Assembly (NCBI GenBank): GCA_032251315.1
Contig: JAVVEE010000037.1
Location: 1 to 25,017 of the forward strand
DNA from: LH-M37 sp032251315
GTDB taxonomy: Bacteria > Pseudomonadota > Gammaproteobacteria > SZUA-229
Length of the DNA stretch: 25,017 bases
Direction of reading: 5' to 3'
Shown here: piece after piece, positions 16,912-24,992 of the stretch
How positions within the stretch are numbered: position 1 is the stretch's first letter
Layout: each line of letters opens with the position of its first letter
The notes under the pieces: generated by a model
The model's database searches: none
The model's input: the letters and a program-made list of their open reading frames with translations, nothing else
What the model was told of the DNA's origin: nothing
Program-made: the position numbers and the translations under genes

Positions 16912-17508
16912 ATGAAGCTTATTCTCGGATCAACCTCGCCTTTTCGCAAACAGTTGCTGGAACGCCTGCACCTTGAATTCAGCTGTGTCGCCCCCGATAT
17001 CGACGAAACCCCGCTGGCGAGTGAAAGCATCGAAAGTATGGTCATGCGTCTGGCCGAACTCAAGGCCGAGGCGGTTGCCGGGCAGATAAAAGTCCGGGGC
17101 GAAGATGCGCTCATCATCGGCTCAGACCAGAGCGCCGTGCTCAATGGTCGACCGCTGAGCAAGCCGGGCAACTTCGACAATGCGGTCAGGCAGCTCACCG
17201 AGGCCTCCGGCCAGCGCATTGTTTTCCAGACCGGGCTGTGCCTGCTCAATACCCGCACCGGCAGAAAACAGACCCTGTGCGAGCCCTACACCGTCGTCTT
17301 CAAACAACTGTCCGCACAGACGATAGAGCGCTATCTGAAAATCGAAGAGCCCTACAACTGCGCGGGCAGCTTCAAATCGGAAGGTTTGGGCATCGCCCTG
17401 TTTGAAAAAATGCAAGGCGACGACCCGAATTCGCTGATTGGCCTGCCCCTTATCCGGCTCATTAAAATGCTGGAAAATGAGGCGATAGAAATTCCACCGG
17501 CAATATAA
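16912..17508 (+). CDS. yceF: Maf-like nucleotide pyrophosphatase, YceF type (7-methyl-GTP pyrophosphatase)
   Basis: The 198-residue protein is a housecleaning enzyme that hydrolyses non-canonical nucleotides; the YceF subfamily prefers 7-methyl-GTP. It has KLILGSTSPFRKQLL at the N terminus, DIDETP near 34-39, IIGSDQ, and the YceF-type block CAGSFKSEGLGIALFE with DPNSLIGLPL. The first ATG in frame with this motif is 16912; the 18 codons upstream look non-coding. AGAG lies about five bases before the start. The location next to yceD matches E. coli. Confidence 0.93.
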   Translation: MKLILGSTSPFRKQLLERLHLEFSCVAPDIDETPLASESIESMVMRLAELKAEAVAGQIKVRGEDALIIGSDQSAVLNGRPLSKPGNFDNAVRQLTEASGQRIVFQTGLCLLNTRTGRKQTLCEPYTVVFKQLSAQTIERYLKIEEPYNCAGSFKSEGLGIALFEKMQGDDPNSLIGLPLIRLIKMLENEAIEIPPAI

Positions 17509-17517
17509 ACCGGCTGC

Positions 17518-18090
17518 ATGGTTAAAAACCCCCTAATCCCCGACATCCTCGCGCTACTGCATGAGCATACTGCGGGGATTAGCGAATACCTGATCATCAA
17601 ATCACTGGACAGCCATATCGGATTCGAAGGCATCGGCGACGATTACCAGCTCGCCCTGTTTCAAAAACACTTCATGGTGATGAACGCGCTTTACCAGTTG
17701 CAGCAGCGGCTGGCAGAAGAGCATCTTCTGCTGGAGATTTCACCGCTCAGCATCCAGCTGACCACTCTCCCCGCCGGCACCAGCGAGACCCAACTGACCG
17801 GGTCAGTGAACGCGAAACTCAGTGACTATTATCTCGACTGGTCAAACTTCAACAACACCAGCAGCGAGGATGTGGAAGCGCTGCTGGAAAACTTCTGGAC
17901 GCTGTACATCAGTGCCGATGACCGCCTGGAGGCGCTGACGGTTTTAGAACTGGAAGCAGAAGCCTGCGAAGCGAGCATCAACCGCCGCTATCGTGAACTC
18001 GCCGCCATCCACCACCCCGACAAAGGCGGCGATCCAGCTGATTTTATCCGCATTCGACAGGCCTACGAAACACTCACTCCCGGCAAATAA
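17518..18090 (+). CDS. DnaJ-related protein with C-terminal J domain
   Basis: The 190-residue product has a helical N-terminal region of about 130 residues typical of DnaJ-related proteins. A short C-terminal J domain follows, with HPD at 166-168 inside AAIHHPDKGGDPADF and ending in AYETL. J domains stimulate DnaK/HscA ATPase. The glycine-rich and zinc-finger parts of true DnaJ are absent, so it is a specialised co-chaperone with an unknown client. It starts 9 bp after maf and may share its transcript. Confidence 0.88.
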   Translation: MVKNPLIPDILALLHEHTAGISEYLIIKSLDSHIGFEGIGDDYQLALFQKHFMVMNALYQLQQRLAEEHLLLEISPLSIQLTTLPAGTSETQLTGSVNAKLSDYYLDWSNFNNTSSEDVEALLENFWTLYISADDRLEALTVLELEAEACEASINRRYRELAAIHHPDKGGDPADFIRIRQAYETLTPGK

Positions 18091-18114
18091 TTGCTGATGA
18101 GATAAAGGCGTTAA

Positions 18115-18200
18115 GTCCGCGAAAAACGCCAAGAACGCGAAAAGGTCAAAAAATAATTGATTAAAATCTTTTTTTGGCGTACTTCGCATTTTTCGCGGAC
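18115..18200. repeat. 86-bp imperfect inverted repeat between convergent genes
   Basis: The outer arms GTCCGCGAAAAA and TTTTTCGCGGAC are exact inverse complements. Inside them lie ACGCC and GGCGT and further partial pairing (AACGCGAAAA against TTCGCATTTTT). The AT-rich centre holds a T-run. It separates the convergent dnaJ-like and FAD oxidoreductase genes and may act as a bidirectional terminator. It also resembles small dispersed non-autonomous repeats; copy number cannot be judged from one window. Confidence 0.7.
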
Positions 18201-18230
18201 CAAGAGTTTGTTTTTATCTGTTCTTACAAC

Positions 18231-21200
18231 TTATAACAGCACGCGCTCAATACCGCCGTCCTTGATTTTTTCCAGCATCTTTTCCTGCCAGTCTTCGCCC
18301 AGGTTGTTCTTGCACAGTTCCACCACAATGTAATCGGTGTCGAGGCCGGTGTCATCCTGGTAACGTGACAGACCCTGCTGGCAGGCGGGACAGGAGGTGA
18401 GCATTTTCACTTTGCCTTTGGGGCTGGTACTGGGCTTTCCGGTCAGCTCCACTAATCCATTTTGCAGCTCTTCCCGTTTTCGATAACGCAGCTGCTCGGC
18501 AATGTCGGGACGCGCTGTTCCCAGTGTGCCTGATTCGCCGCAACAGCGATCAGAATTCAGAACACTCCGGTTCATCAGACTGTCCGTGACTTTAATCGGG
18601 TCATAGGTTTTCATCGGCGTGTGACAGGGGTCGTGATATAAATATTGCATACCGTTATCGCCTTGCATCTTCACACCCTGCTCCATCAGGTATTCGTGAA
18701 TATCCAGCAATCGACAGCCTGGAAATATTTTCTCGAATTCATATTTCAGCAGCTGATCCATACAGGTACCACAACTGACCAGCACGGTTTTGATATCCAG
18801 ATAATTCAGGGTATTGGCAATACGATGAAACAGTACACGGTTTTCGGTGCTGATGGCCTGCCCCTTTTCTGCATCACCGCCTGAGGTTTGCGGATAACCG
18901 CAACAGAGATAGCCGGGCGGCAAGACGGTTTTGGCACCGGTTTCATACAGCATCGACAGGGTCGCCAGGCCGATCTGACTGAACAGCCGCTCCGAGCCGC
19001 AGCCGGGAAAATAAAACACGGCATCGGAATCATTCGTGGTTTTTTCTTCATCACGAACAATCACCACTTGCGAGGCGTCTTCCGCGCCCAGCAAAGCGCG
19101 CATGGGTTTAGCCGGCACTCTTGAGCGCATCGGCTTACGTACCAGATTAACAATCTGCACGGTCGCACCAGAGTGACCGGTGGTAGAGGGAGGGATGCGA
19201 TTTTTACGCCCCAGCAATCCTGTTTTCTTCGCCAGCACATGGGCAAAATTGATCGCCCTGAAACCGGCCTGCGCCATGGCTAAACGCAGCAGCTTGACCA
19301 TCATCGGATCTTTGACATTGAGAAACTGCATCGCCGCCCAGCTGCCGATATTGAAGCGTTTCTGCTTGCGATCTTTCAGTATCTTGCGCATGCGAATCGA
19401 GACGTCGCCAAAGTCGATATCGACCGGACAGGGGTTAAGACATTTGTGACACACCGTGCAGTGATCAGCGACATCATTGAGGTCATCAAAATGACGAATC
19501 GAAATTCCCCGCCGGGTCTGCTCTTCATAGAGAAACGCTTCGATAATCAGACCCGATGCCAGTATTTTATTGCGCGGTGAATAGAGCAGATTGGCGCGCG
19601 GAATATGGGTCATGCAAACCGGTTTGCATTTTCCGCAGCGCAAACAGTGCTTGATGTCATCATTGAGCAGGCCCAGCTCGCTCTGCTCCAGAATCAGCGC
19701 CTCCTGCTGCACCAGCGCCAGTGACGGCGTATAGGCATTTTCAAGGCCGGAGCCCGGCATGAGTTTGCCCTTGTTAAAATGACCGTGTGGATCAATTGCC
19801 TCTTTATACTTGACGAACGCCGCCAGCTTTTCCGGTTCCAGGTACTGAATTTTTGTCAGGCCGATGCCGTGCTCACCGGAAATAACGCCGCCCAGATCCT
19901 GCGCCAGATGCATCACCTTGCCCACCAGCCGGTCGGCCTCATGCAGCATGCGGTAGTTATCGGAGTGCACCGGAATATTGGTGTGAATGTTGCCGTCACC
20001 GGCGTGCATGTGCATGGCAATAAACAGGCGATTATTTTTAATCGCCATATGCCTTGCGCGCAGAGCATCGCGCAGCGGCTCCATGTCCTGGCCACGAAAA
20101 ATCTCGAACATCCGCTGCTTGATTTCCTGACGATAGGAGATCAACACGTCACGTCGCATCAGCAGAGCCAGTATGGTATCGCCGTCACGAATGGCGGCCT
20201 GTTCGGTTTCGCTCAACAGTGAGCGATGCTCCACTGCCGGCTCATCCATGCACTCCGCCAGCTTTGACCAGCGCGCATCAACGCCCTGCAGATGCCCGCG
20301 CGCCAGATCCAGCTTGGCCTGAAAAATGGCGCGCTGCTCTTCGCTGTCTTCATACTCTTTTTTGAAGCCCTTACCTGAAAAATCACCGGCCAGATACTCA
20401 AGCAGCGATGCTACGCTTTCAAGCTTGTTGGCGATGGACTGCTCGATATTGATGCGCTCGATGCCGGCGTAATATTCATTGAGACGATGCAGAGGAATCA
20501 CCACATCTTCATTCACCTTGAAGGCGTTGGTGTGTGCCGAAATGGCGGCAGTGCGTGCACGGTCTAGCCAGAAGTGGCGACGTGCCTCGGGGCTGGTAGC
20601 GACAAAACCTTCGGCACCACGCCGATTGGCCAGAGCGATAATGTCCGACACCACCTGAGTCACGTTATTTTCATTATCACTGGCGAAGTCGGCGATCAAC
20701 ACCATTCTCGGCCGTTCCCGACCCGGGCTCTTGGTGGTATAACGCACCGCTTTCACGTAGCGCTCATCCAGATGCTCCAGCCCGGCCAGCACCACCCCTT
20801 CAGCGCTGTTAACATGCTCAACGATCTCGGCGATGCCCGGTATGGAGTGCGACAGATCGGCGCCGAAAAATTCCAGGCAGACGGTGCGTATATGCGCCGG
20901 CATGCGGTGCAGAATAAAACACGCCGAAGTTATGATGCCGTCGCAGCCCTCTTTCTGAATGCCGGGCAGACCGGAGAGAAACTTGTCGGTGACATCCTTG
21001 CCCAGGCCCACTTTGCGAAATACCGAACCGGCAATGCGCAGCATTTCAGGTTCGCCGATTAAGGTCTGGCCATCGGGCTTAAACCGGCTGATGCGAAACA
21101 CCACCTCTTCCTGCTCGTGCACCTTGCCCAGATTATGATCGCGACGCTCAACTTCCAGCCATTCGGCATCCGGCGTCACCATGCGCCACGACACCAGATT

Positions 21201-22079
21201 ATCCAGCGTGGTACCCCACAGCACCGCCTTTTTACCGCCGGCATTCATGGCGACATTACCGCCGATGCAGGAGGCATCCTGCGAAGTCGGGTCAACCGCG
21301 AAAACCAGTCCCTGCGTTTCCGCCAGATCGGAAACCCGGCGCGTCACCACACCCGCCCCGCACCTGACCGTGGGCACGGCCTGATCCACACCCGGCAAAG
21401 GCCGGCTTTCAATGCCGCCCAGGGTCTCCAGTTTTTCCGTATTAATGACCGCCGAGCGTGCATCCAGCGGCACCGCGCCGCCGGTATAACCGGTGCCACC
21501 GCCGCGCGGGATAATCGTCAGCCCCAGCTCAATACAGGCCTGCACAAGGCTCAAAACCTCTTCTTCCGTATCCGGCGAGATCACCACAAACGGCGATTCC
21601 ACGCGCCAGTCGGTGGCATCGGTAGCATGCGAAACCCGCGCCAGCCCGCCGAAATCGACGTTGTCTTTCCGGGTAATCGACTTGAAGCGCCGGCGTACTT
21701 TCTCTCTTAACTTTTTATCCGCCTCAAACTGCTCAGCAAACCGGTTGACCGCCTCGGTAGCCGCGCGATGCAGATCCAGCGCCTTCTCATTACCACCTGC
21801 GCGTATCTCAATCTGGCCCAGGCGATGGTGCATGGCCTCAATCAGCGCCTTACGCCGCCCGGCATCCTCCAGCAAATCCTCCTGCAGATAGGGATTGCGC
21901 GACACCACCCACATATCCCCCAGCACCTCCAGCAGCATCCGCGCCGAAATGCCGGTGTTACGCTCACCCCGAAGCTCCTCAATCAACTGCCAGATCGGCT
22001 CACCCAGAAAGCGAATGACAATCTCACGGTCGGAGAAGGAAGTGTAGTTGTAGGGAATTTCGCGGATACGCTCTAGCAT
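18231..22079 (-). CDS. Large fused FAD-linked oxidase and Fe-S oxidoreductase (DUF3683 type)
   Basis: The 1282-residue protein joins several modules. A DUF3683-like N-terminal region spans about 1-120. A PCMH-type FAD-binding domain spans about 160-350, with RGGGTGYTGG at 192-201 and IGGNVAMNAGG. The FAD-oxidase C-terminal domain has MHMHAGDGNIHTN and SGEHGIGLTKIQYLEP. Two 4Fe-4S motifs follow, CLRCGKCKPVC from 812 and CTVCHKCLNPCP from 874. Two CCG (cysteine-rich) domains have CCGYP at 1059 and CCGES at 1179, each with a partner CxxC. Such proteins oxidise 2-hydroxy acids such as D-lactate or D-2-hydroxyglutarate and pass electrons through Fe-S clusters, as GlcD/GlcF and YdiJ do. The substrate here is unknown. 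It is a single gene, larger than YdiJ (about 1000 residues). No ribosome binding site is seen. Confidence 0.9.
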   Translation of the reverse strand: MLERIREIPYNYTSFSDREIVIRFLGEPIWQLIEELRGERNTGISARMLLEVLGDMWVVSRNPYLQEDLLEDAGRRKALIEAMHHRLGQIEIRAGGNEKALDLHRAATEAVNRFAEQFEADKKLREKVRRRFKSITRKDNVDFGGLARVSHATDATDWRVESPFVVISPDTEEEVLSLVQACIELGLTIIPRGGGTGYTGGAVPLDARSAVINTEKLETLGGIESRPLPGVDQAVPTVRCGAGVVTRRVSDLAETQGLVFAVDPTSQDASCIGGNVAMNAGGKKAVLWGTTLDNLVSWRMVTPDAEWLEVERRDHNLGKVHEQEEVVFRISRFKPDGQTLIGEPEMLRIAGSVFRKVGLGKDVTDKFLSGLPGIQKEGCDGIITSACFILHRMPAHIRTVCLEFFGADLSHSIPGIAEIVEHVNSAEGVVLAGLEHLDERYVKAVRYTTKSPGRERPRMVLIADFASDNENNVTQVVSDIIALANRRGAEGFVATSPEARRHFWLDRARTAAISAHTNAFKVNEDVVIPLHRLNEYYAGIERINIEQSIANKLESVASLLEYLAGDFSGKGFKKEYEDSEEQRAIFQAKLDLARGHLQGVDARWSKLAECMDEPAVEHRSLLSETEQAAIRDGDTILALLMRRDVLISYRQEIKQRMFEIFRGQDMEPLRDALRARHMAIKNNRLFIAMHMHAGDGNIHTNIPVHSDNYRMLHEADRLVGKVMHLAQDLGGVISGEHGIGLTKIQYLEPEKLAAFVKYKEAIDPHGHFNKGKLMPGSGLENAYTPSLALVQQEALILEQSELGLLNDDIKHCLRCGKCKPVCMTHIPRANLLYSPRNKILASGLIIEAFLYEEQTRRGISIRHFDDLNDVADHCTVCHKCLNPCPVDIDFGDVSIRMRKILKDRKQKRFNIGSWAAMQFLNVKDPMMVKLLRLAMAQAGFRAINFAHVLAKKTGLLGRKNRIPPSTTGHSGATVQIVNLVRKPMRSRVPAKPMRALLGAEDASQVVIVRDEEKTTNDSDAVFYFPGCGSERLFSQIGLATLSMLYETGAKTVLPPGYLCCGYPQTSGGDAEKGQAISTENRVLFHRIANTLNYLDIKTVLVSCGTCMDQLLKYEFEKIFPGCRLLDIHEYLMEQGVKMQGDNGMQYLYHDPCHTPMKTYDPIKVTDSLMNRSVLNSDRCCGESGTLGTARPDIAEQLRYRKREELQNGLVELTGKPSTSPKGKVKMLTSCPACQQGLSRYQDDTGLDTDYIVVELCKNNLGEDWQEKMLEKIKDGGIERVLL

Positions 22080-22331
22080 AGATAAAGTCTTGGTGAATAC
22101 TTGATTAGTTTTTAAGGGGGTACATTATAACCGTCTAACAACAAAAATGAGGCAACCAGATGCGGCTAACCTGTTTTGATATTGCCGTATTTTATCTCAT
22201 TAAGCCGTAATAAATACCTGCCATATTGGCATGACAAATTATTCTGCGATGTCGGCGAGATCGGTGGTAAGTGCGAGGAGACGACGCTGGCGAACATGGA
22301 TTCCGGACCCTGGATGCATCGTGTATCGTTG

Positions 22332-22363
22332 CATCGTTCCCACGCTGGAGCGTGGGAACGATG
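22332..22363. repeat. REP-like palindrome, single copy (copy A)
   Basis: Two 15-bp perfect arms, CATCGTTCCCACGCT and its complement, flank GG. The same core, CGTTCCCACGCT-NN-AGCGTGGG, opens the longer elements at 22846 and 23922. It lies 13 bp after the end of the 108-residue gene (minus strand), so it may also act as a 3' structure. Confidence 0.85.
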
Positions 22364-22376
22364 GTATATCGGGAAA

Positions 22377-22703
22377 TTAATTCAGGCTGGCATCATTAAT
22401 CAGGTTGTTGATTGCAGAGGTTTTTTCCAGATCCAGCACAATGGCTTCGTCCAGCGATATTTCATCTGTCTCTAGATAGGGCAATATATGCGAAACCACC
22501 TGCATAAGCATTTGCATGCCCTGTTGTTCAGCGGGGTCGGACGTGGCCTGATAATTCGCCTCCAGATCCTGCAGGTGTTGCTGCATCTGCTGAACACGAC
22601 TGCTGATATCCAGTGCCTGATACGCCTCTTTATAGGTAATATGCAGCTCGCGGGAGTCGTCAGATTCCATAATCTGTAAATTGAATGGGCCGTTAATTAA
22701 CAT
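22377..22703 (-). CDS. Conserved-looking hypothetical protein, 108 residues
   Basis: I do not recognise this protein. It is acidic and largely helical, with a Gln-rich stretch (SRVQQMQQHLQDLEANYQ) that could form a coiled coil at about 36-52. It has no signal peptide, membrane segment or Cys motif. GAGG lies about six bases before the ATG, supporting the start. It is monocistronic by position, with palindromic repeats on both sides. Confidence 0.65.
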   Translation of the reverse strand: MLINGPFNLQIMESDDSRELHITYKEAYQALDISSRVQQMQQHLQDLEANYQATSDPAEQQGMQMLMQVVSHILPYLETDEISLDEAIVLDLEKTSAINNLINDASLN

Positions 22704-23044
22704 ACGCCGCCTCGGGTAGATGCCTGTTAGTGAATGAATAGCTAATCATAAGGGATAATTGTAGATAGTGACAACTTCTGGCCAGATGAAACGTAGATGC
22801 ATGGCTGGTTACGAATAATATGACCCTTATTGTGACTGACTGGGTTTGTATCGTTCCCACGTTCCAGCGTGGGAATGCATCCCCGGACGCTCCAGCGTCC
22901 CGATCAACCCCTTTTAACAACGCGACACTGGAGCGCGGGAACGATGGTAATTACGAATAGTTAGCTATTAACTTGCTGAATATAGTGTGTTTTTATATTT
23001 TTTCGCGTCTTCCAAGCACACAATATTTAGCCTATACTGCAAAC
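22704..23044. other. Intergenic region with REPIN-like element and candidate promoter
   Basis: These 341 bases hold no convincing gene. They contain repeat copy B (22846-22950) and an AT-rich end with TATACT at 23033-23038, a good -10 box six bases before the ATG of the small protein gene. Open frames here are produced by the repeat. Confidence 0.6.
22846..22950. repeat. REPIN-like element, copy B
   Basis: The 105-bp element begins TTGTATCGTTCCCACG and ends with the inverted counterpart CGGGAACGATGGTAA. Inside are a CCCACG/CGTGGG hairpin and the palindrome GGACGCT-CC-AGCGTCC at 22885-22900, followed by CGATCAACCCCTTTTAACA. The same order recurs in copy C. Two inverted REP units around a spacer fit the REPIN structure moved by RAYT transposases in trans; none is in the window. 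Confidence 0.85.
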
Positions 23045-23224
23045 ATGAAATCCCGAAGCCTGTCAAAATCAAATCGCTATCTGCAAAACAAGTCTCTGGC
23101 GAAAAAGCTGCTGATACGTAGCATCGCAAGCTCGACCGCCATTGAAACGAATGAGCCTATCGATAAAATCGAAGAAAAACTCAATCACCCGCATTCTGCT
23201 GCGAAGCGCGTAACACTCGCCTGA
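23045..23224 (+). CDS. Small basic protein with SSTAIE motif next to a Fic gene
   Basis: The 59-residue product begins MKSRSLSKSNRYLQNKSLAK, is Lys/Arg-rich, and carries LIRSIASSTAIETNEPIDKIEEKL. The SSTAIE segment recalls the (S/T)xxxE(G/N) inhibitory helix that blocks ATP binding in Fic proteins, but the residue after Glu is Thr rather than Gly or Asn. It may be an antitoxin-like partner of the adjacent Fic gene; this is inference. It converges on that gene and overlaps its 3' end by 44 bp. No ribosome binding site is visible. TATACT sits six bases before the ATG, so the transcript may be leaderless. The in-frame ATG at 22973 is not favoured. Confidence 0.6.
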   Translation: MKSRSLSKSNRYLQNKSLAKKLLIRSIASSTAIETNEPIDKIEEKLNHPHSAAKRVTLA

Positions 23225-23819
23225 ACAACTGAGTCATTGGCTCGTAGTTATCCAATCCAGCCTGTATAGCAGAAAAATAGTCCGCCTTATGTTCGTCTAA
23301 ATAAGTGAAGTCCAATAAGGGCTGCCCTGCCTGTAGCCCCATCACATTTGCCAATAAACGAGACAACCGACCATTTCCCTCCCGGAAAGGATGGATCAGC
23401 ACAAATTCGACATGAACTATTGCAAGGGCATTGAGTAGCTTCTCCTCGTTCATGCGATCGCATGGCGTATAAACAGTTAGATACTTATCATCAAATTCTG
23501 TCATCAACTTCGGAACAAGGTAAGCAGTCGCAAACTGAAAGTCGCCCTTGCCCATATTTACAGAGCGATATTTCCCCGCCCACTCATAGACATTACCCAG
23601 CTACCGGCGATGCCATTCAGATAGCTCCCTGGAGGTTATGGTTTGATCTTCGGCAACTTCATCCAAAACAGTTTCTGTAAGCTGCTCCAGCACATCAAGC
23701 TCAATCTCATCCATCTCCACGGGATCGGTAACACCCAGCTTATTGAGAAGAACCTGGTTATTCGAGCCGGGCTGAAACTGTCCTTCTGGAATACCGGTCG
23801 TGTCGTAACGATCAGCCAA
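23181..23819 (-). pseudogene. fic: Fic-domain protein (AMPylator type) interrupted by one in-frame amber codon
   Basis: Read through, the gene encodes 212 residues and resembles class I/III Fic proteins, which transfer AMP or a similar group to target hydroxyls. The catalytic motif HPFREGNGRLSR is intact at 143-154 (counting the stop as residue 73). The first part (72 residues) ends EWHRR, then TAG at 23603-23601, then LGNVYEWAGKYRSVNMGKGDF continues in the same frame with no indel. A single base change, TGG to TAG, would restore Trp at a place where Fic relatives commonly have an aromatic residue. The start is TTG 23819, supported by AGGAG ten bases upstream. Unless suppressed, only the N-terminal piece is made; a restart at ATG 23555 would keep the catalytic motif. 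Confidence 0.85.
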
Positions 23820-23851
23820 TTATTTTTAACTCCTACGTTTGTATCGTTCTC

Positions 23852-23876
23852 AAATTAAAAGAGCCTGACCACGGCT
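23852..23876. repeat. 25-bp direct repeat, first copy
   Basis: It matches 24993-25017 at 22 of 25 positions (core AGCCTGAC-N-ACGG). The two copies bracket repeat copy C and the cnoX-like gene in the same orientation. The second copy runs to the window edge, so the true length is unknown. Confidence 0.55.
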
Positions 23877-23921
23877 TTCTTAAGTCGAGAATGGCGCTGT
23901 TATTCTATTTAATTCCTAAGC

Positions 23922-24055
23922 TTGTATCGTTCCCACGCTCCAGCGTGGGAATGCATCCCTGGACGCTTCAGCGTCCCGATCAACCCCTTTTAACAGCGTG
24001 GCGCTGGAGCAGCCTGAGGCTGCGTTACCACGCTGGAGCGTGGAAACAATGGCAA
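23922..24055. repeat. REPIN-like element, copy C, with a 29-bp insertion
   Basis: The 134-bp element matches copy B from TTGTATCGTTCCCACG through the GGACGCT/AGCGTCC palindrome and CGATCAACCCCTTTTAACA to the end. It is 29 bp longer. CGCTGGAGC occurs at 24002 and again at 24031, exactly 29 bp apart, so the extra segment lies between direct copies. It ends 27 bp after the cnoX-like gene's stop (minus strand). Confidence 0.85.
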
Positions 24056-24082
24056 ACTGATTCTTTAAAACTATCCAGACAA

Positions 24083-24952
24083 CTAATTAAGCATACTCGA
24101 CAGGCGCTTGCGATAAGCTTTGGCCTGCTCAGGGTTATTCGGTGACAGCATATTAATGATGGTAACGATCATCTCCCTTGCGGCCCCGTCCTCATAATCC
24201 GGCTTCATCTTCAGCAGTGAAAACAACTGCTCCATCGCGCCATCGTAATTGTGTCCGGCGACCAGACACACCGACAGATCAAAACGCGCGGCATAATCAT
24301 TCGCAGCCTTCGTCAGGCGCTCGTTCAGGGCCTTAATGCCCACCGTTTTAGCGGCCAGATCAGCAAACGTCAGCTGACCAAGCAACGATTTACCCATGTC
24401 AGTCTCCTTGTCACTGTCCGGCAGCTTGTTGAACAGTGTCTGCGCCTGCGCCAGTTCACCAACATCAATGAAGATCTGTACCATGTCCATCGCCACGCGG
24501 GTATTGCCGGGCTCCTGCTGAATCGCTTTGGCCAACAATACAATCGCCTCATCCGTATTCCCGGCCATGTGTTTACTGCGCGCTTCTTCGCGCAACACAT
24601 CCGCCTGGTTAAACACACCGAGGCCACGTAACAACAATCGCAGCTCATCTTCCGTGAGCTGTCCCTGTTCAGAAAAGCTCAGCACACCATTCTGAAATAC
24701 CAGCAAACTGGGCATATTCTCGACCTTATACAGCTTGCTCAACTCGGGCTGCTCTTCAACATCAACCCTGGCGAACACAAACCGCCCCGCAAACTCCTGA
24801 GCAAGAGCTGCAAGCGTATCGGCCATCATCACGCAAGGCCCCGACCACATACCCATAAACTCGACCAGAACAGGTAATTTATGCGAATTCTCAAGTACAT
24901 AACGGGAAAAGCCCGACTCACCGACTTCAAAAACCAATGCTTCATCACTCAT
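24083..24952 (-). CDS. cnoX: CnoX/YbbN-like thioredoxin-TPR chaperone
   Basis: The 289-residue protein has an N-terminal thioredoxin fold (about 1-110) and C-terminal TPR-type helices (about 115-289). The usual CGPC site reads SGPC at 37-40, so the attacking first cysteine is lost; the cis-Pro is P81 (NMPSLL). E. coli CnoX (YbbN) likewise has SxxC. It is not a reductase but a holdase that protects proteins under bleach stress and hands them to GroEL or DnaK. The same role is inferred here. The start ATG has AGGAT about 10 bases upstream. The gene stands alone between repeats. Confidence 0.9.
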   Translation of the reverse strand: MSDEALVFEVGESGFSRYVLENSHKLPVLVEFMGMWSGPCVMMADTLAALAQEFAGRFVFARVDVEEQPELSKLYKVENMPSLLVFQNGVLSFSEQGQLTEDELRLLLRGLGVFNQADVLREEARSKHMAGNTDEAIVLLAKAIQQEPGNTRVAMDMVQIFIDVGELAQAQTLFNKLPDSDKETDMGKSLLGQLTFADLAAKTVGIKALNERLTKAANDYAARFDLSVCLVAGHNYDGAMEQLFSLLKMKPDYEDGAAREMIVTIINMLSPNNPEQAKAYRKRLSSMLN

Positions 24953-24992
24953 ACAAAACTTATCCTAAAAATTTGGTCGTTTAAAATTAAAG

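Larger units (their letters stand above)
23820..24082. other. Intergenic region with repeat copy C and fic leader
   Basis: These 263 bases hold the fic ribosome binding site (AGGAG, minus strand, 23834-23830), an 11-base fragment of the repeat start (TTGTATCGTTC, 23839-23849), one arm of a 25-bp direct repeat (23852-23876) and repeat copy C. No gene is seen. Confidence 0.6.

Noticed and set aside
20574..21710. Plus-strand open frames of 162 and 197 residues opposite the FAD oxidoreductase
   Set aside because: They lie antisense to motif-rich coding sequence and have no supporting features.
22693..22920. 75-residue minus-strand frame across repeat copy B
   Set aside because: Much of it is translated repeat sequence, and it has no family resemblance.
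22332..24055. CRISPR array
   Set aside because: The repeats are few, palindromic along their whole length, irregularly spaced and separated by genes; no cas genes are present.
23891..24145. 84-residue plus-strand frame across repeat copy C
   Set aside because: It is formed by the palindromic repeat and runs into the antisense of cnoX.
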